A stretch of 12,407 nucleotides of DNA from Flavobacteriales bacterium. GTDB lineage: Bacteria > Bacteroidota > Bacteroidia > Flavobacteriales_E > Vicingaceae. The stretch is from positions 1 to 12,407 of the forward strand of contig JAJCYN010000477.1 in NCBI GenBank assembly GCA_029262915.1, given 5' to 3'. Position numbers and translations under genes: made by a program. This document shows, piece after piece, positions 7,598 to 12,407 of the stretch; position 1 is the first letter of the stretch, and each line of letters opens with the position of its first letter. Below the pieces are notes generated by a model. The model saw only the letters and a list, made by a program, of their open reading frames with translations, had not been told where the DNA came from and made no database searches.

Positions 7598-8608
7598 TTA
7601 AAATTCTTTCATTAACTCTTCAGTCGTTTTCAGTTTTTGATACAATTTTTCAGCTTGTCGGTAATACAATGTTTGTTGTCCATCAGAAAAAGCTTTTTCG
7701 GGGTTTTCGTGTACTTCAACGATTACACCATCTGCTCCGCACATTACTCCTGCCAATGCCATTGTTGCAACGTGTTGCCGTAATCCAATTCCGTGAGAAG
7801 GATCTACAATTACTGGTAAATGCGATTTTTCTTTTAAAATAGGGATAGCATTTAAATCAAGTGTGTTTCGGTAAGCACTTTCATAAGTTCTAATTCCTCT
7901 TTCGCATAACAGAATTTTTTCATTTCCGTTGGAAAAAACATATTCTGCAGAAGCCAACAATTCTTCAATTGTTCCAGACATTCCTCGTTTAATCATTATT
8001 GGTTTATCTACTTTCCCTAAAATATCGAGTAAGTTGAAATTTTGCGAATTTCTGGCTCCAACTTGAAAAATATCTACGTAATCAACCATTTCTTCTACCT
8101 GAGAAACCTGCATTACTTCAGTGATTACTTTAATTCCATTTTCAGAACAGTGCTTGTAAAACAGTTTCAAGCCATCCATTCCCATTCCTCGAAAGGCATA
8201 AGGGGAACTTCGCGGTTTGTAAACCCCACCACGCATTATTTTAATATTATTTTTTAATAAATGTTGAACGGTATTTTCAATTTGTTCTTCCCCTTCTATG
8301 GAGCAAGGACCAGCCATAATTGCTAATTCACTTCCTCCAATGGTAACATCATCTCCTAAATCAATTAAAGTATCGTTAACCTTCCATTTTTTAGAAACCA
8401 ATTTATAGGCATCTGAAACACGATGAATGTCCGCTATTCCCCTTAAATTTCCGATGGTTCTAATGTCAAAATCAGTTTTAGGCATCCCTATAATGTAATC
8501 CATAAACTGAGTAGAAACCAGGTTGGTTTTAATTTGTAACTCCTTTAGTTTGTTTAATAAAACATCCTTTTCGTTTTGAGTTATGTTATCTTCTAAATGT
8601 ATAATCAT
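7598..8608 (-). CDS. aroF: 3-deoxy-7-phosphoheptulonate (DAHP) synthase, type I-beta with N-terminal ferredoxin-like domain
   Basis: Condenses phosphoenolpyruvate with erythrose 4-phosphate, the committed step of the shikimate pathway, in the cytosol. The 336-residue layout matches the Thermotoga maritima type: residues 1 to about 70 form a small ferredoxin-like regulatory domain, then a TIM barrel. Barrel motifs are AGPCSIEGEEQ (99-109), GGVYKPRSSPYAFRG (127-141), FQVGARNSQNF (181-191), KRGMSGTIEE (207-216), LLCERGIRTYE (233-243) and DPSHGIGLRQH (269-279). Predicted metal ligands are Cys102, His272, Glu298 and Asp309, the same numbers I recall for the T. maritima enzyme. No chorismate mutase domain is fused, unlike some relatives. 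It is the last gene of the trp cluster, 91 bp after trpA with an intergenic palindrome between, so it probably supplies chorismate for tryptophan synthesis. The N-terminal domain suggests feedback inhibition by an aromatic amino acid; which one cannot be read here. The start is supported by the residue numbering and by an A-rich leader. Confidence 0.93.
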   Translation of the reverse strand: MIIHLEDNITQNEKDVLLNKLKELQIKTNLVSTQFMDYIIGMPKTDFDIRTIGNLRGIADIHRVSDAYKLVSKKWKVNDTLIDLGDDVTIGGSELAIMAGPCSIEGEEQIENTVQHLLKNNIKIMRGGVYKPRSSPYAFRGMGMDGLKLFYKHCSENGIKVITEVMQVSQVEEMVDYVDIFQVGARNSQNFNLLDILGKVDKPIMIKRGMSGTIEELLASAEYVFSNGNEKILLCERGIRTYESAYRNTLDLNAIPILKEKSHLPVIVDPSHGIGLRQHVATMALAGVMCGADGVIVEVHENPEKAFSDGQQTLYYRQAEKLYQKLKTTEELMKEF

Positions 8609-8625
8609 CTTTTTTCGTTTTGTTC

Positions 8626-8694
8626 TTCCCTGCGTAGGCAGGGATCCAGTTTTCTAGTTCTGGATTCCTGATTTCCGCTACGCTTCATCAGGAA
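8626..8694 (-). repeat. Three-hairpin intergenic repeat element, copy A (trpA-aroF gap)
   Basis: Read on the minus strand it folds into three successive hairpins: TTCCTGAT / ATCAGGAA (8 bp, 14-nt loop), ATCCAG / CTGGAT (6 bp, 10-nt loop) and TCCCTGC / GCAGGGA (7 bp, loop CTAC). It starts 5 bp after the trpA stop and ends 17 bp before the aroF start. A second copy lies between trpC and trpF in the same orientation. The type resembles palindromic repeats that are scattered in intergenic DNA of many Bacteroidota genomes (from memory). It could also act as an mRNA-stabilising or partial-termination structure, but no T-run follows. Confidence 0.85.
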
Positions 8695-8699
8695 AGTAG

Positions 8700-9470
8700 T
8701 TACTTTTTAATATTTACTATAAAACTTTTTACAGTCTCTTTAATATTTTTACTTTTCTCCAACGCTTTTATAAAAGCACTTCCAATTATTGTTCCTTCGG
8801 CATACTCGCAAGCCTTATCGAAGGTTTTTTTATCTGAAATTCCAAAACCGATGAGTCTAGGATTTTTAAGATTTAAGTTATTTATTCTTTTAAAATAATC
8901 GATTTGATTTTGCTCTATATCGCTTTTAGAACCTGTTATGGCAAAAGAGGACACTACATATAAAAAGCCTGAACTTTCATTATCAATCAATCTAATTCGC
9001 TCATCAGTAGTTTGTGGTGTAATTAAGAAAATCATATCCAAACCTAAATTCTCAAACGAACTTTTGTATTGTTTTTGATAAATATCTAAAGGCAAATCAG
9101 GAATAATAAAACCATCCACTCCAACTGCTTTGGCTTTTTCAAAAAAAGTAGTATCATCATATTGTAAAACCTGATTATAGTAACCCATTAACACGATAGG
9201 AATAGAAACTGTTTTTCGTATTTCTTCGATTTGTCTAAAAATAAGTTCTAAGGTAATTCCATTTTTTATGGCAATTTGACTACTATTTTGTATGGTAGGA
9301 CCATCAGCTAACGGGTCAGAAAAAGGCATTCCTATTTCTACCATATCCACTCCGTTTTTTTTCAATTTTTGGACGATCTCAATAGTATCATTTAAGTTCG
9401 GGTAACCAGCTGTTATATACACATTTAATATGTTCCGCTTGTTTTGGAATGTATTTTCTATTCTTTTCAT
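8700..9470 (-). CDS. trpA: Tryptophan synthase alpha subunit
   Basis: Cleaves indole-3-glycerol phosphate to indole and glyceraldehyde 3-phosphate; indole is channelled to the beta subunit encoded next door. With the start at 9470 the protein has 256 residues in the usual TIM barrel. Catalytic residues are Glu45 and Asp56 in VEIGMPFSDPLADGPTIQ (equivalent to Glu49 and Asp60 of E. coli). GFIIPDLPLD, FLITPQTTDERI, SSFAITGSKSD and LIGFGIS form the remaining barrel and phosphate-binding motifs. The frame is open to 9509, but I prefer the internal ATG because the conserved family start (MKRIENTFQNKRN) begins there and the extra 13 codons lie in an intergenic palindrome. trpB ends 75 bp upstream and aroF starts 91 bp downstream, both gaps holding palindromes. 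Identification is secure. Confidence 0.95.
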   Translation of the reverse strand: MKRIENTFQNKRNILNVYITAGYPNLNDTIEIVQKLKKNGVDMVEIGMPFSDPLADGPTIQNSSQIAIKNGITLELIFRQIEEIRKTVSIPIVLMGYYNQVLQYDDTTFFEKAKAVGVDGFIIPDLPLDIYQKQYKSSFENLGLDMIFLITPQTTDERIRLIDNESSGFLYVVSSFAITGSKSDIEQNQIDYFKRINNLNLKNPRLIGFGISDKKTFDKACEYAEGTIIGSAFIKALEKSKNIKETVKSFIVNIKK

Positions 9471-9493
9471 TTTTTCAACTTTAGTAAAGAGGC

Positions 9494-9543
9494 AATAGCC
9501 ATAAGTCAATAGTGATTATTTTACCTATTGCCTTTTGGCTATT
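9494..9543 (-). repeat. Long imperfect palindrome in the trpB-trpA gap (element D)
   Basis: Two 19-nt arms (9494-9512 and 9525-9543) match as an inverted repeat at 17 of 19 positions around a 12-nt loop; on the minus strand the 5' arm starts AATAGCCAAAAGG. A second register is possible: AGGCAATAG (9490-9498 on the plus strand) and CTATTGCCT (9525-9533) are perfect 9-bp arms. The hairpin starts 2 bp after the trpB stop and ends 23 bp before the trpA start. No T-run follows in the direction of transcription, so it is not a standard terminator. Confidence 0.8.
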
Positions 9544-9545
9544 CA

Positions 9546-10727
9546 CTAGTCTCTATTTTCCATTTCTCTTATATAAGTTTCCATATCCTTATCTCCTCTT
9601 CCTGAAAGATTTACTACCACATTTTCGTTGGGTTTAAAATCAATTTTATTTAATGCTGCTAATGCGTGAGCTGATTCCAATGCAGGAATAATTCCTTCTA
9701 ATTTTGTTAATTGATAAGCTGCTGCTAAAGCTTCCTTATCTGTTGCACCTAAAAATGTTCCTCTACCACTTTTAAATAAATGTGCGTGTAAAGGACCAAC
9801 TCCTGGATAATCCAAACCTGCAGAAATAGAATAAGGCTCAGTAATTTGTCCTTCGCTATTTTGCATTAACAAGGTTTTACTTCCGTGGATAATTCCTTCT
9901 GTTCCTATTTGGGTAGTTGCTGCAGTTTTTCCTGTTTCAACACCCAAACCATCTGCTTCAACAGCTATTAATTCAACATTTTCATTGTCTAAGTAATGAA
10001 AAAAAGCTCCAGCCGCATTGCTTCCTCCACCAACACAAGCAATAATTTTATCAGGATAATTTCTTCCTGTTTTTTCTTGTAATTGGCTTTTCATTTCTTC
10101 ACTTATAATTGATTGGAAGCGAGCAACCATATCAGGATAAGGATGAGGTCCTACAACTGAACCTATTAAATAATAAGTATCAACTGGATTTGCAATCCAA
10201 TCACGAATAGCCTCGTTTGTTGCATCTTTTAAGGTTTTACTTCCTGATGTTGCAGGACGAACTTCGGCACCCAACATTTTCATTCGAGCCACATTTGGCG
10301 CTTGCCGTTTAATATCAATTTCACCCATATAAACAATACAGTCTAATCCCATCAAAGCACAAACTGTAGCTGTTGCAACACCATGTTGCCCTGCACCAGT
10401 TTCTGCAATAATTCGTTTTTTATTCATCCGTTTTGCTAATAAAATTTGGCCAATGGTATTGTTTATTTTATGAGCTCCTGTATGGTTTAAGTCTTCTCTT
10501 TTTAGAAAAATATTGGTGTTGTATTTTTTAGATAATCGTTTTGCAAAATATAAAGGAGTTGGTCTACCAACATATTCTTTTAACAAGTCTTTAAACTCCT
10601 CTTGAAAATCAGTTGATTCGATTATTTGTAAATAATTTTCTTTCAATTCATTTACATTATGGTAAAGCATTTCAGGAATGAAAGCTCCACCAAAATCTCC
10701 GTAAAATCCGTTTTTATCTATTTCCAT
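9546..10727 (-). CDS. trpB: Tryptophan synthase beta subunit
   Basis: A PLP enzyme that joins indole (from TrpA) and serine to give tryptophan. The 393-residue length and the motifs are those of the standard TrpB1 type: [15 protein letters not shown] (52-66), [11 protein letters not shown] (81-91) with PLP-binding Lys87, [13 protein letters not shown] (108-120) with catalytic Glu109, the phosphate-binding loop GGGSNAAG (233-240) and, near the C-terminus, NLSGRGDKD. Lys87 and Glu109 keep the E. coli numbering, which supports the chosen start. The N-terminal [11 protein letters not shown] is also typical. The coding region ends in TAG directly followed by TGA. It is flanked by palindromic elements on both sides (63 bp gap to trpF, 75 bp gap to trpA). 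The paralogous TrpB2 type is excluded by the N-terminus and length. It forms the alpha2-beta2 complex with TrpA. Confidence 0.96.
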   Translation of the reverse strand: MEIDKNGFYGDFGGAFIPEMLYHNVNELKENYLQIIESTDFQEEFKDLLKEYVGRPTPLYFAKRLSKKYNTNIFLKREDLNHTGAHKINNTIGQILLAKRMNKKRIIAETGAGQHGVATATVCALMGLDCIVYMGEIDIKRQAPNVARMKMLGAEVRPATSGSKTLKDATNEAIRDWIANPVDTYYLIGSVVGPHPYPDMVARFQSIISEEMKSQLQEKTGRNYPDKIIACVGGGSNAAGAFFHYLDNENVELIAVEADGLGVETGKTAATTQIGTEGIIHGSKTLLMQNSEGQITEPYSISAGLDYPGVGPLHAHLFKSGRGTFLGATDKEALAAAYQLTKLEGIIPALESAHALAALNKIDFKPNENVVVNLSGRGDKDMETYIREMENRD

Positions 10728-10740
10728 TTTATTTAGTTTT

Positions 10741-10812
10741 CGTCATTGCGAGGTACGAAGCAATCTTCTAGCTGAGATTGCTTCATTCCGTTACACTTCA
10801 TTCGCAAAGACG
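10741..10812 (-). repeat. REP-like palindrome in the trpF-trpB gap (element C), overlapping the trpF 3' end
   Basis: On the plus strand it runs from CGTCATTGCGAGG to CGCAAAGACG. The central hairpin has perfect 10-bp arms, GAAGCAATCT (10757-10766) and AGATTGCTTC (10775-10784), with an 8-nt loop. The outer ends (10741-10750 and 10803-10812) match at 9 of 10 positions. The CGTCATTGCGAGG-type palindrome is one I recognise as a widespread bacterial intergenic repeat. The last six codons and the stop of trpF fall within it. Confidence 0.85.
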
Positions 10813-11411
10813 GCTTTTTTAAACTTTTTTATTTGTTCAATATTTTTTAATGCTGGTTTAACCTCAAAACCACTGTTTATATCAATACCAGAAAATTGAG
10901 GGTGATTTATTTTTTTAATATCATTTACCATTCTCTCGTTAATCCCACCACTTAATAAGAATGGGGTTTTTCCATCATAATTTTGAAGTAACGCCCAATT
11001 GAATGTAATTCCATTTCCACCAGCATTTTTACCAAAAGCATCAAATAAAAAGTAATCACAAAAAGGCTCGTAAATTTGTAGTTGAGTAAAATCAAAGCCT
11101 TCAGAAATGTTAAATGCTTTGATAATTTTCAATCCATTAGACTTTATTTCAGAACAAAATTCAGGGCTTTCATTTCCGTGTAGCTGAATGTAATCTAAAT
11201 CAAATTCTTTGACTTTCTTCAAAATAAAGTCAACATCTTTATTTACAAAAACACCTGCTTTTTTAATGTTAGGCGGAATTTCTACATTGGGAATTTCTAC
11301 TACATTTCTTGGTGAAGTTTCGTGAAAAATAAAACCAATAAAGTTCGGCTGAACTTGAATTAGCTCAGCAATATTCTCAGTATCTCTCATTCCGCAGACT
11401 TTGAGTTTCAT
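10791..11411 (-). CDS. trpF: Phosphoribosylanthranilate isomerase
   Basis: Amadori isomerisation of N-(5-phosphoribosyl)anthranilate to the carboxyphenylamino-deoxyribulose phosphate used by TrpC. A 206-residue TIM barrel with the family landmarks: KLKVCGMRD (2-10) with the general base Cys6, GFIFHETSPRNV (26-37), KKAGVFVNKD (50-59), YIQLHGNES (74-82), FLFDAFGKNAGGNGITFNW (121-139) with the general acid Asp124, LLSGGI, and GIDINSGFEVKPALKN for phosphate binding. It is free-standing, not fused to TrpC as in E. coli. The gap to trpC is 72 bp and the gap to trpB is 63 bp. The C-terminal residues VFANEV and the stop codon are encoded by an intergenic palindrome that intrudes into the gene end; all catalytic and phosphate-binding segments are upstream of it, so activity should be unaffected. 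Confidence 0.95.
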   Translation of the reverse strand: MKLKVCGMRDTENIAELIQVQPNFIGFIFHETSPRNVVEIPNVEIPPNIKKAGVFVNKDVDFILKKVKEFDLDYIQLHGNESPEFCSEIKSNGLKIIKAFNISEGFDFTQLQIYEPFCDYFLFDAFGKNAGGNGITFNWALLQNYDGKTPFLLSGGINERMVNDIKKINHPQFSGIDINSGFEVKPALKNIEQIKKFKKAVFANEV

Positions 11412-11430
11412 TTTCTTTCTGTTTTTTCTT

Positions 11431-11504
11431 TTCCCTGCGTAGGCAGGGATCCAGTTATTTGTCTTCTAGATTCCTGACTTCCGCTACGCTTCGTCAGGAA
11501 TGAC
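11431..11504 (-). repeat. Three-hairpin intergenic repeat element, copy B (trpC-trpF gap), overlapping the trpC 3' end
   Basis: Same family and orientation as the copy at 8626-8694. On the minus strand: TTCCTGAC / GTCAGGAA (8 bp, with the same 14-nt loop GAAGCGTAGCGGAA), ATCTAG / CTGGAT (with one G-T wobble) and TCCCTGC / GCAGGGA with loop CTAC. Its upstream end carries the last six codons and the TAG of trpC; its downstream end lies 19 bp before the trpF start. Confidence 0.88.
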
Positions 11505-12293
11505 AAGTTTTGAGTTTATTTGTTCGATGAAACGTTTACATTCTAATTCAGGAGAAGCTGTTTTCATAAAATTCTCCCCAATTAAAAAACCCTCAAACCC
11601 GTGTTGTTTTAATTCAACTATATTTTTAGGGTCACTAATTCCACTTTCAGCAATTTTTACCGTATCTAATGGAAGTTGTTGAACCAAACGAATGGAGTTT
11701 TCAAAATCGACTTCAAAGGTTTTAAGATTCCGATTATTAATTCCTACCAACTTTATTTCCGGAATGTATTTTTCCAATTCTTCTTGGGTATGAACTTCTA
11801 ATAAAACCTCTAATCCTAATTGATGTGCTAAAGCCGTAAATTGTTTAATCTCTTCTTTAGTGAGAACAGCTGCAATTAATAATATAGCATCTGCACCAAT
11901 TGATTTTGCCTCAATAATTTGATATTCCGAAACTGTAAAATCTTTTCTTAAAATAGGACAAAAATTGAACTTTCGAGCAGTTGTCAAATCTTCGTTTTTT
12001 CCACCGAAAAAGTGGATATCGGTTAAAACAGAAAGTGCAGAAGCTCCAGCTTGCATATAGCCAATTGATATTTTTTCTATAGCTGCAAATTCATTTATCA
12101 TTCCTTTTGAAGGAGATTTTCGTTTGAATTCGGCAATAATTCCGCTTTTATCTTCACGTTGTATATAGTGTTTTAGTGAAACACACTTAGAAGGAAAGTA
12201 AATACTTTTTTCCAACAATTTAATAGGGTGTGTTTCTGCTCTTTCGGCAACTTCTTTTCTTTTATAAGCTATTATTTCGTCTAATATTGTCAT
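11484..12293 (-). CDS. trpC: Indole-3-glycerol phosphate synthase
   Basis: Closes the indole ring: carboxyphenylamino-deoxyribulose phosphate to indole-3-glycerol phosphate with loss of CO2 and water. The 269 residues form a TIM barrel with the conserved active-site set: IIAEFKRKSPSKG (52-64; Glu55, Lys57), LTDIHFFGGKNEDL (90-103), CPILRKDFTVSEYQI (112-126; catalytic Lys117), LEVLLEVHTQEEL (161-173; Glu166), GINNRNLKTFEVD (184-196; Asn187), KIAESGIS (213-220; Glu216, Ser217) and GFLIGENFM for phosphate binding. It is a monofunctional enzyme, with trpF as a separate gene 72 bp downstream. The C-terminal VIPDEA and the TAG are contributed by the palindromic repeat that follows; this tail is outside the conserved fold. 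trpD or another upstream trp gene is expected just beyond the window. The start codon has only an A-rich leader, typical for the lineage. Confidence 0.96.
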   Translation of the reverse strand: MTILDEIIAYKRKEVAERAETHPIKLLEKSIYFPSKCVSLKHYIQREDKSGIIAEFKRKSPSKGMINEFAAIEKISIGYMQAGASALSVLTDIHFFGGKNEDLTTARKFNFCPILRKDFTVSEYQIIEAKSIGADAILLIAAVLTKEEIKQFTALAHQLGLEVLLEVHTQEELEKYIPEIKLVGINNRNLKTFEVDFENSIRLVQQLPLDTVKIAESGISDPKNIVELKQHGFEGFLIGENFMKTASPELECKRFIEQINSKLVIPDEA

Positions 12294-12302
12294 TCTTTTA
12301 AT

Positions 12303-12405
12303 GATTTAATGTTAGAATGAGTGAATGTTTTAATCCTTCATCTTCAGTCATAACAGTTTTAATTTCTTTTATCATTGTAGCATTCAATCATTTGTTAATT
12401 AAATA
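12303..12405 (-). repeat. Imperfect long-arm inverted repeat upstream of trpC (element E)
   Basis: Two 25-nt arms (12303-12327 and 12381-12405) match as an inverted repeat at 18 of 25 positions by hand count. The inner 12 bases match best: AATGAGTGAATG against CATTCAATCATT, 11 of 12. They surround a 53-nt centre. The element fills nearly the whole visible region upstream of trpC and may extend past the window edge. It contains a 25-codon open frame with no Trp residues, so it is not an obvious trp leader peptide. AT-rich composition makes part of the match expected by chance. Confidence 0.5.
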
Positions 12406-12407
12406 CT

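Noticed and set aside
7592..7606. Perfect 15-nt palindrome GAATTTTTAAAATTC at the aroF stop codon as a terminator
   Set aside because: A one-base centre leaves no workable loop, the arms are almost pure A/T, and no T-run follows on the minus strand.
9471..9509. Thirteen extra N-terminal codons for trpA
   Set aside because: The frame is open, but this stretch is palindrome sequence and the family N-terminus begins at the ATG at 9470.
8609..11504. CRISPR-like array from the repeated elements near trp genes
   Set aside because: The repeats are 2.8 kb apart, of different families, palindromic and without regular spacers or cas genes.
12298..12375. 25-codon frame upstream of trpC as a trp leader peptide
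   Set aside because: It has no tryptophan codons, no attenuator-like alternative hairpins with a T-run, and lies inside a probable repeat in mid-operon.

Overview
The window is AT-rich and every gene I can support lies on the minus strand, so transcription runs from high to low coordinates. It looks like a chromosomal segment from a Bacteroidota member, probably of the flavobacterial type. The reasons are two secreted proteins with type IX secretion system (T9SS) sorting tails (one type A, one type B), a Bacteroidota-style lipoprotein M1 aminopeptidase, a lineage-typical dihydroorotase, weak Shine-Dalgarno signals, and a match to the TAnnTTTG promoter box. I cannot name the genus.

Layout in the direction of transcription. 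Positions 12293-7598 hold the distal part of a tryptophan operon: trpC, trpF, trpB, trpA and a type I-beta DAHP synthase (aroF). The operon therefore pairs the entry enzyme of the shikimate pathway with the enzymes that turn phosphoribosylanthranilate into tryptophan. trpE, trpG and trpD are not in the window and would be expected just beyond position 12407. Positions 7549-3281 hold two cell-surface genes 33 bp apart: an 895-residue protein with six PKD domains and a type B sorting tail, and a 515-residue propeller-like repeat protein with a type A tail. Positions 3178-1102 hold a dolichol-phosphate-mannose-synthase-like glycosyltransferase, followed 4 bp later by dihydroorotase (pyrC). Positions 1022-612 hold a small NTF2-like DUF1348 protein. 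Positions 503-1 hold the start of an M1-family aminopeptidase lipoprotein cut by the window edge.

The most unusual structure lies between genes. All four gaps inside trpC-trpF-trpB-trpA-aroF, and also the stretch just upstream of trpC, contain a palindromic or inverted-repeat element. Four different sequence types are present. One type occurs twice (trpC/trpF and trpA/aroF), in the same orientation, with three predicted hairpins and a compensatory T-A to C-G change in the first stem. Two elements run into the upstream gene and supply its last codons and stop codon (trpC and trpF). The other gaps in the window do not show comparable elements. These look like REP/MITE-type intergenic repeats that have settled in operon gaps; a role in mRNA stability or in setting relative gene expression is inference.

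The second notable structure is inside the PKD protein: its PKD domains 2-5 are two copies of a two-domain (A-B) unit, each exactly 525 bp, showing growth by duplication of a domain pair. No RNA genes, CRISPR arrays, transposases or phage genes were seen.
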